Assembly (NCBI GenBank): GCA_958295785.1
Contig: OY282377.1
Coordinates: forward strand, 4,776,896-4,840,895
Reading direction: 5' to 3'
DNA: 64,000 bases
From: an uncultured Latescibacterota bacterium
GTDB lineage: Bacteria; Latescibacterota; UBA2968
The notes below the pieces were generated by a model. It was given only the letters and a program-made list of their open reading frames with translations. It searched no databases and was not told the DNA's origin. Position 1 is the first letter of the stretch. The number at the start of each line of letters is the position of its first letter. Below, piece by piece: positions 1 through 8,383 of this stretch. The position numbers and the translations under genes were made by a program.

Positions 1-28
1 GGGACTGGCTACTGACAACCGAAAAAAT

Positions 29-63
29 AAAACGCCGGGGATCTGAACGATCTCCGGCGTTTT
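29..63. terminator. Bidirectional rho-independent terminator
   Basis: An AAAACGCCGG stem pairs with CCGGCGTTTT around a GATC-containing loop, with A and T tracts on the two sides. It sits just past the stop codon of the leftward DUF1080 gene and can end transcription from either side. Confidence 0.75.
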
Positions 64-81
64 GTGTGCGATTTCCCCGCG

Positions 82-660
82 TTACAACTTCTCAATTTCA
101 ATATCGCGGAACCAGATTTGGTTGCCGTGGTCTTGAAGGCCGATGTAGCCGGCTTCGGTCATTTCGCAGAATGCGCGTTTGAATTTGTTGGGCGTGCCAT
201 CGGGGTTTTGGCCCGGCGCGGTCCAATGATTGAGGTCCATATCGACAATTTGCTCGCCGTTTAAGGTGACGCGGATGATGTTGTCCAGGGCGTAGAGGGT
301 CATGTGATTCCATTCGCCCGCGGGTTTGCAAGTGTTGTGCGTGGGGGCTTGCAGATCATAGACCGCGCCGCAGCATTTGACGGTTGCGGGTTCGTGACCA
401 TGGGTGTCCAAAATTTGGATTTCAATGCCGGTTTGCACGGGGTTGTCCAAATCCGTCCATCGAAAAAACACGCCGCTGTTGGTGTTGGGCGGGTGTTTGA
501 ACGCGAGCGAGAGTTCAAAGTTTTGAAATTGGTCTTCGGTGTAATACAGGTATTTCCCTTTTTCTGCGGTGCAGAAGATGCAACCGTGATCCACGACCCA
601 ACCGTCGGGATTGCCAGTGGTTGCCCAGCCATTGAGGGTACTGCCGTCGAAGAGTTGCAT
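82..660 (-). CDS. DUF1080 (3-keto-disaccharide hydrolase-type) protein
   Basis: A 192-residue single-domain protein of the DUF1080 family, a concanavalin-like beta-sandwich. It opens with the typical LFDGSTLNGW motif and has SGVFFRW and GIEIQILD strands plus a closing YIGLQDHGNQIWFRDIEI segment, all hallmarks of the family. Members are found with sugar oxidoreductases; some hydrolyse 3-keto-glycosides and others only bind carbohydrate. No signal peptide is visible, so it is probably cytoplasmic, whereas many relatives are secreted. The ATG at 660 is preceded by AAAGGAGA at good spacing. A Gfo/Idh/MocA oxidoreductase lies upstream on the same strand, a pairing that fits 3-keto sugar metabolism. 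The substrate cannot be read from sequence. Confidence 0.88.
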   Translation of the reverse strand: MQLFDGSTLNGWATTGNPDGWVVDHGCIFCTAEKGKYLYYTEDQFQNFELSLAFKHPPNTNSGVFFRWTDLDNPVQTGIEIQILDTHGHEPATVKCCGAVYDLQAPTHNTCKPAGEWNHMTLYALDNIIRVTLNGEQIVDMDLNHWTAPGQNPDGTPNKFKRAFCEMTEAGYIGLQDHGNQIWFRDIEIEKL

Positions 661-800
661 GAAGTCTCCTTTGGTGTTGGTGATGGGGACCTACTCCCTA
701 ACCCCGTTATTCGCGCCGCTCATTATAGGGCTTTGCTTGTGCCTAAGAGGAAGGGGGAATTTCGTCTCCCTCTCTGTTTCGGGGAGGGGCATGATGCCTT

Positions 801-1823
801 TTACCGTTCCCCGTAGTACGTGATGAGGCATTGATCCATGACCCAAGAGGCGCGGGCGCCGGTTTCGCCGGTGGATACGCATTGGCCTTTGCCGCGCAGT
901 TCATCGACAATGGATTGAATCAAGGGTTGGTGAACGTGTGGGGGATTGGGCGCGGATATGCGTTCTTCCGCGCCGTTGCGCTTGAGGATGATGTCGGTGT
1001 TTGAAAAGACGGGCGTTTGGATTTCGCCTTCGGAGCCTGTAAATGCGATGCGGTTGTCGGAATGATCGGCGTGGAAGTTATAGATGCCCGTGCCCACGAC
1101 GCCGGTTTCAAATTCAAATGCAGCGGCGGTGACGTCTTCGGCCTCGTACGTTCCACCCGTGTTGAGCGCGAACCCACAGACGCGGGTGATGGGGCTGATG
1201 AGAAAGTCCAAAATGTCGAACCCGTGCGATGCGAGGTCGAGGAACAGACCCGCTCCGGCAATGGACGGGTCAAAACGCCAGTTGTTGGGATTTTTGTGTG
1301 GGTATTGGGGGTGAGTTGCGCGATGCGTATTTGGAGCAAAATTTTTGTCCAGTTTGCCGTAGTGAACGATGTGAACCGATGTGAGCGTGCCTATCGCGCC
1401 TTCTTGGAGGAGTGCGCGGACTTTGAGGAAACGCGGGAGCGCGCGGCGGTAATAGGCGACGTAGAGGGGGATGTTTTTGGCCTGAAATGCGGCGACCATT
1501 TGCCGACATTCGCGGTGGTTCATTGCCATGGGTTTTTCCACATAACAGGGTTTGCCCGCTTCGGCGACTTTGAGGGCGTATTCGCAGTGCGAGGAGGGCG
1601 GCGTGGCAATGTACACGGCATCGACATCGGGGTGATGAATGACCTCATCGGCGTTGTCGGTGGATCGGGAAACGCCGTGGCGTTTGGCAAAGTCAGCCGC
1701 TTTTTCGGCATTTCGGCGCATGACAATGGCGAGTTCTGAATGGTCGGCTTTGTAAAACCCCGGGCCGCTTTTTACTTCGCACACATCGCCGCAACCGATG
1801 ATGCCCCATCTTATGTTTTCCAT
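801..1823 (-). CDS. Gfo/Idh/MocA family NAD(P)-dependent oxidoreductase
   Basis: A 340-residue dehydrogenase. The N-terminal Rossmann fold begins WGIIGCGDV (GxGxxx dinucleotide site), followed by the conserved EKPMA motif near residue 95, whose Lys is catalytic in this family. The C-terminal half is the alpha/beta substrate-binding domain. I chose the ATG at 1823 because AAAGGA lies just upstream and the Rossmann strand starts at residue 4; an in-frame ATG 45 bases further up would add an unconserved tail. Family members oxidise sugars, inositols or their derivatives. It is followed on the same strand by a DUF1080 gene about 140 bases away, suggesting one transcript for keto-sugar turnover. 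The specific substrate is unknown. Confidence 0.9.
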   Translation of the reverse strand: MENIRWGIIGCGDVCEVKSGPGFYKADHSELAIVMRRNAEKAADFAKRHGVSRSTDNADEVIHHPDVDAVYIATPPSSHCEYALKVAEAGKPCYVEKPMAMNHRECRQMVAAFQAKNIPLYVAYYRRALPRFLKVRALLQEGAIGTLTSVHIVHYGKLDKNFAPNTHRATHPQYPHKNPNNWRFDPSIAGAGLFLDLASHGFDILDFLISPITRVCGFALNTGGTYEAEDVTAAAFEFETGVVGTGIYNFHADHSDNRIAFTGSEGEIQTPVFSNTDIILKRNGAEERISAPNPPHVHQPLIQSIVDELRGKGQCVSTGETGARASWVMDQCLITYYGER

Positions 1824-1982
1824 TGGCGCGTCCTTTCGATGAAATTCAGTCGTCGTTTTGGTTCCCAATATTTTTTAATTTGCCGCGAGAGAGCCGCCTG
1901 CGAAAAAATAAAATCCCAAGGCGAGATGATGGGAATTGAGCGCGAAAGATGCGTCGAAATACCCATTCTGTGAAAGACATTA

Positions 1983-3008
1983 TTAAGCGGGTGTGGGTGC
2001 GTCTTTTCGCAACAGCCCCTCGGCTTTTAATTCGGCCCACAGGTCTGAGGGGATACGGTGCTGGTAATTTTTGATGTTTGCGTGGATGTATTCGGGTTTT
2101 AGTGCGCCGGGGATGATGGCGGCGACATTGGGATGTGATAGTGGGAACTGGATCGCTGCTGCCGGGAGCGGGACATTGTGGGCGTGGCAAAGGGTCTCAA
2201 TTTTTCGGGTTTTGTCCAAAATTTCTGACGGTGCCGGGGCGTAGGCATACAACGCGCCCTGTACTGGGCCGGTAGCCAGAATGCCCGAGGCAAAGACCGA
2301 GCCGATGATAATGTCAACGCCGCGTTCTGCACATTTTGGAAATTCTTCGTCCAGTGGGTCTTGGTCGAGGAGGGTATAGGGCATTGCGAGGATGAAGAAG
2401 TCGATATCCACCATGTCCAGCAACCGGGGAATGAGGCCGAGCATGTTGAGTCCTGCGCCAATGCCTTTGATTTGTCCGCTTGAACGGAGTTCATCCAAGG
2501 CGCGCCAGCCGCTCGTGTAGAGTTGGTGCAGGGACGCTGTCACCATTTCTTTTGTGGTGTGAAAAAAGTAATCGAGGTCGTGAATGAGGAGCAGTTCAAC
2601 GGCGTGCAAGCCCAACCGCTGGAGGCTGTCCTGATGGGATCGCATGATGCCGTCATAGCTGTAATCAAAGGCGTGTTCAAAGGGCAAGCCGCCAATCCAT
2701 GTCCCTTTGTCGTGGGTTTTGAGGTCGCGTGTGGGTGTGAGTACCCGCCCGACTTTGGTGGAGAGGACAAAATGGCCCCGCGCTTGTTGTCGCAAGAAGT
2801 GGCCGAAGCGGTGCTCGCTTTTGCCGTACCCGTAAAACGGGGCCGTGTCAAAATACCGAATGCCCGCATCCCAGGCGGCTTGCAAGGTGTCTTGCGCTTG
2901 TGTTTCGCTCACGGCTTCGAATAAATCGCCCAAAGGCGCGCCGCCCAGTCCCATTTCGGTCACTTGGACACCTGTTCGCCCAACGGTTCGCGTTTTGATT
3001 GCGTTCAT
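1983..3008 (-). CDS. Aldo/keto reductase
   Basis: A 341-residue TIM-barrel oxidoreductase. The opening TVGRTGVQVTEMGLGGAPLG is the usual aldo/keto reductase start, FDTAPFYGYGKSEHRFG carries the catalytic Asp/Tyr pair, and STKVGR carries the Lys. Overall it most resembles the D-threo-aldose/L-fucose dehydrogenase-like branch, which oxidises or reduces free sugars with NAD(P). The ATG at 3008 has GGAGGAAA seven bases upstream; a longer frame beginning at 3152 lacks support. The next gene downstream on this strand, after about 160 bases, is the Gfo/Idh/MocA oxidoreductase, and the divergent PQQ-like propeller gene starts 105 bases away, so the gap 3009-3112 should hold back-to-back promoters. 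Confidence 0.9.
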   Translation of the reverse strand: MNAIKTRTVGRTGVQVTEMGLGGAPLGDLFEAVSETQAQDTLQAAWDAGIRYFDTAPFYGYGKSEHRFGHFLRQQARGHFVLSTKVGRVLTPTRDLKTHDKGTWIGGLPFEHAFDYSYDGIMRSHQDSLQRLGLHAVELLLIHDLDYFFHTTKEMVTASLHQLYTSGWRALDELRSSGQIKGIGAGLNMLGLIPRLLDMVDIDFFILAMPYTLLDQDPLDEEFPKCAERGVDIIIGSVFASGILATGPVQGALYAYAPAPSEILDKTRKIETLCHAHNVPLPAAAIQFPLSHPNVAAIIPGALKPEYIHANIKNYQHRIPSDLWAELKAEGLLRKDAPTPA

Positions 3009-3112
3009 GCACTTTCCTCCGGATTTGAACTCAGGAACAACGGGGGCACAATATCCGTCAAATTGGGTGAAAAACAAACTGAAAATCACGCGGTTATCAG
3101 GAGGGTATGACC

Positions 3113-4417
3113 ATGATTCGCCGAATCGCTCGTGCAGTCTGTGTTGTGGCACTTATTCCGCTCGCTGTTCGCGCAGAGAATTGGGGGCAGTGGCGCGGGC
3201 CAGACCAAAACGGGGTCGGCACGGCCCAAAACTTGCCCACATCTTGGAGCCTGACAAAGAATCTGATCTGGAGAGCCAAATTGCCGTCATGGAGCGGCAG
3301 CACGCCCATTATTTGGGGGGATCGCATTTTTCTCACCTCGCCATCGCCTGCACGCACGCCAGAAGAACAGGAGCCCGGCGGGCCGGAAATTTACATCCTG
3401 TGTTTGGCAAAAAAAGACGGGCGCGAACGCTGGCGTTACAAATTGGACGAGGGCAATGTGTTGTGGCGCAAGCACAACAATGCGTCGCCATCGCCTGTGA
3501 CGGATGGCGCGCATGTGTGGGTGGTCACGGGCAATGGCGTCGTGACGTGTTTGGACATGGATGGCAAGGCGGTTTGGACGTGCGATTTGCAAAAGGAGTA
3601 CGGCGCGTTTGGCCTGAACTGGGGCTATGCGTCTTCGCCCATTCTCTATGATGGCAAACTCATTTTGCAGGTGCTTCACGGCACGCACACGGATGATCCC
3701 TCGTACATTGTCGCGCTAAACGCCAATACTGGGGAAGAAATTTGGCGCGAAGAACGCGCGACAGACGCCTTGCGGGAGTCTCCGGATGCGTATACGACGC
3801 CCGCTCTGTTGAAGCGCGGTGGCGAGACCCAAATTGTCGTTACGGGTGGGGATTGCGCGACAGGGCACGACCCGGATACGGGCCGGGAAATCTGGCGGGC
3901 CAATGGGTTGAATCCGAATCAGCGGGGCAATTATCGGATTGTGGCGTCTCCGGTTGTGATCGACAATATGATTTATGCCCCCACCCGACAACGCCCGTTG
4001 CTGGCTCTGTCTGCGGGCGGTACGGGCGATGTGTCGGGCAATGTGGTTTGGAAGTGGGAGGGCGCAGGCGCGCCTGATGTGCCCACGCCGGCCAGTGATG
4101 GCACGTATTTTTATATGGTGGATGATCGCGGTCGGGCAACGTGTCTCAACGCCAAAACCGGCGCTGTGGTGTGGGGGCCGGAAAGGACGGCACAAGGCGT
4201 TGTGAGCGCGTCTCCCCATGTGGCCGATGGCAAGGTGTTTCTCCTCAATGAAAACGCGGTGACCACGGTTTTGGCCGCTGGCCCAGCGTTTGAGGTGTTG
4301 GGCACAAATGAATTGGATGGCACGTACACGCTGTCATCGCCCGTGTCCGCTGGATCCCGGCTTTTTATCCGCACGGCGACTCATCTGTATTGTATTGGTT
4401 ATGGCGAGGAGGAGTAG
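3113..4417 (+). CDS. Secreted PQQ-like (BamB-type) beta-propeller protein
   Basis: About 434 residues. The N-terminus (IRRIARAVCVVALIPLAVRA, then ENWGQWRGP) is a clear signal peptide followed by the WxQWRGP motif that opens many planctomycete-type PQQ-like repeat proteins. Repeated blades follow with Trp-docking signatures such as AVWTCDL, EEIWREER, REIWRANG and AVVWGPER. I place the start at the second of two ATGs: AGGAGGG at 3099-3105 is one base from the first ATG (3107) and seven from the second (3113). Family members act in the periplasm as scaffolds, or as dehydrogenases when they bind PQQ; the cofactor residues cannot be judged here. It is transcribed divergently from the aldo/keto reductase. 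Confidence 0.85.
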   Translation: MIRRIARAVCVVALIPLAVRAENWGQWRGPDQNGVGTAQNLPTSWSLTKNLIWRAKLPSWSGSTPIIWGDRIFLTSPSPARTPEEQEPGGPEIYILCLAKKDGRERWRYKLDEGNVLWRKHNNASPSPVTDGAHVWVVTGNGVVTCLDMDGKAVWTCDLQKEYGAFGLNWGYASSPILYDGKLILQVLHGTHTDDPSYIVALNANTGEEIWREERATDALRESPDAYTTPALLKRGGETQIVVTGGDCATGHDPDTGREIWRANGLNPNQRGNYRIVASPVVIDNMIYAPTRQRPLLALSAGGTGDVSGNVVWKWEGAGAPDVPTPASDGTYFYMVDDRGRATCLNAKTGAVVWGPERTAQGVVSASPHVADGKVFLLNENAVTTVLAAGPAFEVLGTNELDGTYTLSSPVSAGSRLFIRTATHLYCIGYGEEE

Positions 4418-4855
4418 AATCAGTGGCGAGTGGCGAGTGGCGAGTTTCCCTACGACGAGAAAGGGGGGAATCAAGCCCTCCCGACAAGAAAGATGGATCG
4501 CGGATGAAACGGATGACGCGGATTGCGCGGATGAAAGGCGAAAACCAACCCCACAAAAACGTAGGGGCGCGGCCCCTGTGCCCGCCCGACAAGAAAGATG
4601 CGAGGATAGAAACGTAGGGGCGCGGCCCCTGTGCCCACCCGAAAATGCAAGATACAAGGTGGCAGACCATCTCCCCTCCCCATTGCGGGGAGGGGCCGGG
4701 GGATAGATTCTAAGATACAAGACGTGAGAATGTAGGGGCGGTGCCCTGTGTCCGCCCGGAGATAGTAGAGGCGCGGCCCCGTTCCGTCTATGACGCCTTC
4801 GTTGCGTTGTAGGCTACGGCTGTTCAAGCGCGTTCTTTTTGAATACAGGTTTTAT
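4418..4855. repeat. Repeat-rich intergenic region with three REP-like copies
   Basis: A 438-base gene-free gap. It contains three copies of a GTAGGGGCGCGGCCCC-type hairpin followed by GTGCCCGCCCG (4561-4588, 4614-4640, 4732-4758) and a shorter relative at 4769. Other low-complexity pieces include GCGGATGAAACGGAT-like short repeats and CCCCTCCCCATTGCGGGGAGGGG near 4672. The same hairpin recurs between other genes in the window. No gene is seen. Confidence 0.75.
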
Positions 4856-5683
4856 CTATTGCCCGCGTTTTTGTGCGAACAGCCAATCCCATACGTTTTC
4901 GGTTTTGTCGCACCGGTTGCTGGCAAAGTGCGTGACAAATCCGCGTTGGGAATCGTCGCCTGTGTACGCAAATCCATACATGCTCGCATTGTGCCCGATG
5001 TTTTTTAATTCGGTGTATTTGGCGTTGGCGTTTCGCGCATCCAACTGGCGAAAGGCGTCGCGCGTTAAGGCAATGGGTACGGTTTGATCCGCATCGCCGT
5101 GAAATGTCCAGATGGGAATGTCTGTAATTTGGCTGATGTCATTCCAGGGTTCACACCCGCCGGCAGAGGGAATCGCGGCGGCAAAACGGTCGGTTTGTTC
5201 GCAAATAGCGTTCCATGTGCCAAAACCCCCCATGGAATGGCCGAGCACATAAATGCGGTGGCGATCAATTGGAAATGTCTCGCAGATGGTATCGAGCAGA
5301 TCAAATGCCGTGCCCAAATCGCCGGTTGTGAGATCGTCGCCGCGGTCCAGCAATCGCTTAATGCGTGCCCGCCAAATGTCGGAAAGCGAGTCGATATATT
5401 TCGGCGTGATCTCGGGCATGGTATGGGGCATAAGCCAGCGCAGGGGCGTTTGAGGGGCGAGCACAAAACTGGGATATTTTCGGCGGTGTGTTTCCTCGGC
5501 CAGCGTCTCGTTCCAATGGCGCAGGTTTTTTGTATTGTCCGTACCTTTGCCGCCCGCGCCGTGCAAACTGAGAATGAGGGGATACGGCCTGCCGGGATGA
5601 TCGGCGATGTCAATGGGCCTGAGCAGGCGATAGGGCATGCGGTTATACATCCGTTTTTCGTACACGTCCATCCAGTTGTTCAT
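4856..5683 (-). CDS. Alpha/beta-hydrolase (esterase/PHB depolymerase-like)
   Basis: A 275-residue alpha/beta-hydrolase. LILSLHGAGGKG provides the oxyanion-hole His-Gly region, GHSMGGFGTW near residue 150 is the nucleophile elbow with the catalytic Ser, FHGDADQTVP holds the likely acid, and a late NIGHNASMYG the His. The arrangement matches the dienelactone hydrolase/carboxylesterase-like and PHB-depolymerase-like group. There is no signal peptide. Its ATG overlaps the stop of the upstream RibD-like deaminase gene by four bases (ATGA), so the two are translationally coupled. It may act on an ester-bearing carbohydrate or polymer; the substrate is unknown. Confidence 0.85.
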   Translation of the reverse strand: MNNWMDVYEKRMYNRMPYRLLRPIDIADHPGRPYPLILSLHGAGGKGTDNTKNLRHWNETLAEETHRRKYPSFVLAPQTPLRWLMPHTMPEITPKYIDSLSDIWRARIKRLLDRGDDLTTGDLGTAFDLLDTICETFPIDRHRIYVLGHSMGGFGTWNAICEQTDRFAAAIPSAGGCEPWNDISQITDIPIWTFHGDADQTVPIALTRDAFRQLDARNANAKYTELKNIGHNASMYGFAYTGDDSQRGFVTHFASNRCDKTENVWDWLFAQKRGQ

Positions 5684-6150
5684 TTCTGCCTCCTGATGGT
5701 GTTGAATTTGCCATTGATCAAATAACGCCCCATATCTCTCTCGGCTTCCTCCTGCAAAAGCCCGACCCGCACGGGAATGCCCGCGTCTTGGAGGATGTGG
5801 ATTCCGCGTCCGCGATTTTTGGGGTGAGGGTCGATCAGTGCCGCGAAGACTTCACCGATTCCGCGTTGCACAAGTGCCCGAGCACACGAAGGGGTGCGTC
5901 CGTGAAAAGCGCATGGCTCGAGCGTGACAAATGCTGTGACGTCTTTTAGTGAACCCGCGATTTGTGACAGTGCCATAGCCTCGGCGTGAAATTGCCCCGG
6001 CGGATGGGTATATCCTCGGGCAATGATTTCTCTCTCTCGCACGAGTACACACCCCACCGGCGGATTGGGGAAGCACGCTGGCAGTGCTTTTCGGCCTTCG
6101 GCAAGCGCGGCGGTCATAAAGTGCTCCAGTTCAGTCTGCGAATATGTCAT
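5680..6150 (-). CDS. RibD-type zinc deaminase, stand-alone domain
   Basis: A 156-residue protein matching only the deaminase half of RibD. PNPPVGCVLV, the zinc ligand motif HAEAMAL with its catalytic Glu, and TLEPCAFHGRTPSCARAL (PCxxxGxTPxC) are all present. RibD proper deaminates diaminohydroxyphosphoribosylaminopyrimidine in riboflavin synthesis and carries a reductase domain of about 200 residues, which is absent here. The gene may therefore work with a separate reductase, or deaminate another pyrimidine. The ATG at 6150 has AAGGA nine bases upstream; a longer frame reaching 6306 is not supported. It is coupled by ATGA overlap to the hydrolase gene. Confidence 0.82.
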   Translation of the reverse strand: MTYSQTELEHFMTAALAEGRKALPACFPNPPVGCVLVREREIIARGYTHPPGQFHAEAMALSQIAGSLKDVTAFVTLEPCAFHGRTPSCARALVQRGIGEVFAALIDPHPKNRGRGIHILQDAGIPVRVGLLQEEAERDMGRYLINGKFNTIRRQK

Positions 6151-6462
6151 GGGGTTCTGTCCTTGAATCAACGGATCAGCGGAACGGGGTATAGCTGCAT
6201 CAGCGGTTCCAGCAGTGAATCTACGATTGGAGCGGTATTTGGTCAGTGGATAAAGACCCGCTCCTGCCCTCCGCCCAATATGATGCCAATGACGGATTCC
6301 AAACAAACCTCCTTGTGTTGTGGGATTATGTTTTCGTCAATATAGGGCGTTGTGTCAAATCTGTAAAGGCGGGAGACGCAAGAAGCGAGTTAACCGCTGA
6401 CTGCTGACCGCAGATAGCCAAAAATGAGATGTTGACCGTTTGCTCTTTGAAAGGAGATGACA
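6151..6462. other. Intergenic region between divergent genes
   Basis: About 310 bases separate the leftward deaminase operon from the rightward isomerase gene, so promoters for both should lie here. I see short GCTGACTGCTGACC-type repeats near 6399 and a TCAACGGATCAGCGGAACGGGGTA stretch related to the dispersed hairpin family found elsewhere, but no convincing gene. Confidence 0.5.
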
Positions 6463-7266
6463 ATGGAATGTGAACTCGGTATTGCAGGCTGGGTGCTCAG
6501 TGGTGAAATTTTGCGGGAGAAGTCGTTGAATTTGCTGGCGTTTCCCGCGGTGTGTGCCTCGCATGGCGTGAAGACCGTGGAGTTGTGTTCGCGGTTTTTT
6601 GAAAGTCAGGATGCGCGGTATTTGAACGCGCTTCGGAATCGGTTGAGCGACAATGGGCTGTCCGTGCGTAATATCGCCGTGGATATGGGCAATATCGCGG
6701 GCGCGGATGAGGCGGTGCGCCGCACGGATTTGGAGGCTTTGAAGCAGTGGTTTTACACGGCGGCGGCCGTGGGGGCTGAGGCCATCCGGATTAACACGGG
6801 ACACGCAGACGACGATGAGGCCATGCACCGGGTGATCGAGGGCTACCGGGAGTTGGTGTCCGTGGGCGAGCAGGCCGGTGTGCGGTTGCTGGTGGAAAAT
6901 CACGGCGGGGTGTCGTCTTCGTCTGAGAATTTGCAACGGATTCTGGATGGCGTGGATTCAGACTGGTTTGCGACCTGTCCAGATACGGCGAATTTTCCGG
7001 ATGGCGATTGGGAAGCCGGCATGCGCGTGCTGGCCCCTCGGGCGTTCTCATGCCATGTCAAGGTGTTCAATTACAGCGACAACGGCGCGCAAACCTGGAC
7101 GCGAGATGGCGAGACAATGGGGTACAATTTGAAGACTTGTCTGGAAATTTTAGATGCCGCGGGCTACACGGGTCCGCTGTGTGTGGAGAAAGGCGCGTCC
7201 GATACGACAGAGGCGAGTATCCGAGAGACGCTGGATTATTTGAAGGAATTACAGAAAACGGTTTGA
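6463..7266 (+). CDS. Sugar phosphate isomerase/epimerase (AP-endonuclease-2 TIM barrel)
   Basis: A 267-residue TIM-barrel protein of the xylose-isomerase-like/IolE family. AEAIRINTGHADDD, RLLVENHGGVSS, CPDTANFPDG, ARAFSCHVKVFNY-like and GPLCVEKGASDTTE segments supply the Glu, His and Asp metal ligands at the ends of strands. Such proteins isomerise or epimerise sugars and sometimes dehydrate inosose. Of two close ATGs, the second (6463) lies six bases after AAGGAG and is preferred over 6457. The gene is followed directly by a strong terminator at 7281-7320, which is also the left boundary of the defence cassette. It fits the keto-sugar theme of the preceding genes, but its substrate is unknown. 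Confidence 0.87.
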   Translation: MECELGIAGWVLSGEILREKSLNLLAFPAVCASHGVKTVELCSRFFESQDARYLNALRNRLSDNGLSVRNIAVDMGNIAGADEAVRRTDLEALKQWFYTAAAVGAEAIRINTGHADDDEAMHRVIEGYRELVSVGEQAGVRLLVENHGGVSSSSENLQRILDGVDSDWFATCPDTANFPDGDWEAGMRVLAPRAFSCHVKVFNYSDNGAQTWTRDGETMGYNLKTCLEILDAAGYTGPLCVEKGASDTTEASIRETLDYLKELQKTV

Positions 7267-7280
7267 ATGACTGATGCGCG

Positions 7281-7320
7281 ATTGCAAAAGCCGCTCACAA
7301 GAGGAGCGGCTTTTTTTTGT
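7281..7320 (+). repeat. Left 40-bp direct repeat (terminator of the isomerase gene)
   Basis: A perfect AAAGCCGCTC/GAGCGGCTTT stem with eight Ts forms a rho-independent terminator 15 bases after the isomerase stop. The same 40 bases recur without a mismatch at 12329-12368, so the repeat pair encloses the four-gene cassette 7511-12312. The copy next to the isomerase is likely the original. Confidence 0.9.
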
Positions 7321-7510
7321 TTTGTGAATCTCTACTCAGGTTTTTTGGGGCAACGCAACGCTCCATAGAGCTTACCTCGCGTAGCTCCGTTAAAAATTTG
7401 ACCCATATCTTTCTTGACGCTGCTATAACTACTGACTATAATCCGTATATCGTTCATCCATCCTAAACATCAAATATCTGTCGCACAACTGAATGAAGGA
7501 GGCTTCTGAA

Positions 7511-8383
7511 ATGGTCGTGAAGGCGAGCACCGTAACCTATCGTGCGCTAAGCCTGGGGGCTGGCGTGCAGAGTTCAGTTCTGTCACTCCTCCTGTCTAGG
7601 TCTGACCCGCGCTTGGTTGAATTGGGTTATCCCATGCCTAACGCCGCTGTTTTCGCAGACACGGGATGGGAGCCTGAGTATGTATATCGACATCTGGACT
7701 GGCTTGAAGAGCAACTCCAATATCCATTGATTCGCGTGTCCGCAGGGAATATAAAAACCAATCTCAAAAAGGGCCTCACGGCGTCGGGTCACAAATTTGT
7801 CGATGTTCCACTGTTCACGGTCAATAAGGACGGGAAGAAGGGCATGTTGCGACGGCAATGCACCAACCACTACAAAATCAGACCCATTTATCGGCGGGTC
7901 AGAAAACTCGCGGGTGGGCAGCGTGGACGACCGTTTCCAAAGGATACCCACGCCGAGATGTGGCTCGGAATTTCGCTGGATGAGGTGGGCCGCATGAAGC
8001 CGAGCCGGGAACCATGGGTCAAACACCGCTGGCCTTTGGTGGATATTGGTATGACACGCCGAGATTGCGTTGCGTGGTTCGACTCTGAGTATCCTGGTCG
8101 CTACCTACCCCGGTCGGCTTGTGTTATCTGTCCTTATCGGTCAGACGAACATTGGCTGGAACTGAAGCAGTCTGAACCGGCCAGCTATGAGGAGGCTGTG
8201 CATTTTGATCGGTGGCTTCGCCACAGTACGAAGAATCCCGTGCGGAAATTGTTGAATGGCCGGCCGTACCTGCATGCTGCACGCCGCCCCCTCGCCAGTG
8301 TCATCGCGGAACGAGAAGAAACGCAGGAGTCGAATGGGGTTAATCCTTTCAACGAGGAATGCGAGGGACTCTGTGGTGTTTGA
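7511..8383 (+). CDS. PAPS-reductase-like PP-loop protein, first gene of cassette
   Basis: A 290-residue protein of the phosphoadenosine-phosphosulfate-reductase/adenine-nucleotide alpha-hydrolase fold. It opens with ALSLGAGVQSS (a PP-loop variant), then FADTGWEPEYVY, RRQCTNHYKI, EMWLGISLDEVGRMKPS and CVICPYRSDEHW, and ends in a Cys-rich CEGLCGV tail. This layout matches a small family I know from phage and actinobacterial genomes, distinct from CysH and from DndC, whose reaction is unknown. The conserved Cys residues could bind an Fe-S cluster or carry sulfur; that is inference. The ATG at 7511 has AAGGAGG seven bases upstream, better than the ATG at 7493. It overlaps the helicase gene and begins the cassette. 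Its base composition is less GC-rich than the host genes. Confidence 0.83.
   Translation: MVVKASTVTYRALSLGAGVQSSVLSLLLSRSDPRLVELGYPMPNAAVFADTGWEPEYVYRHLDWLEEQLQYPLIRVSAGNIKTNLKKGLTASGHKFVDVPLFTVNKDGKKGMLRRQCTNHYKIRPIYRRVRKLAGGQRGRPFPKDTHAEMWLGISLDEVGRMKPSREPWVKHRWPLVDIGMTRRDCVAWFDSEYPGRYLPRSACVICPYRSDEHWLELKQSEPASYEEAVHFDRWLRHSTKNPVRKLLNGRPYLHAARRPLASVIAEREETQESNGVNPFNEECEGLCGV

Noticed and set aside
4561-4758. CRISPR array from regularly repeated GTAGGGGC units
   Set aside because: Spacing and intervening lengths are irregular, units are palindromic and dispersed elsewhere; they are REP-like.
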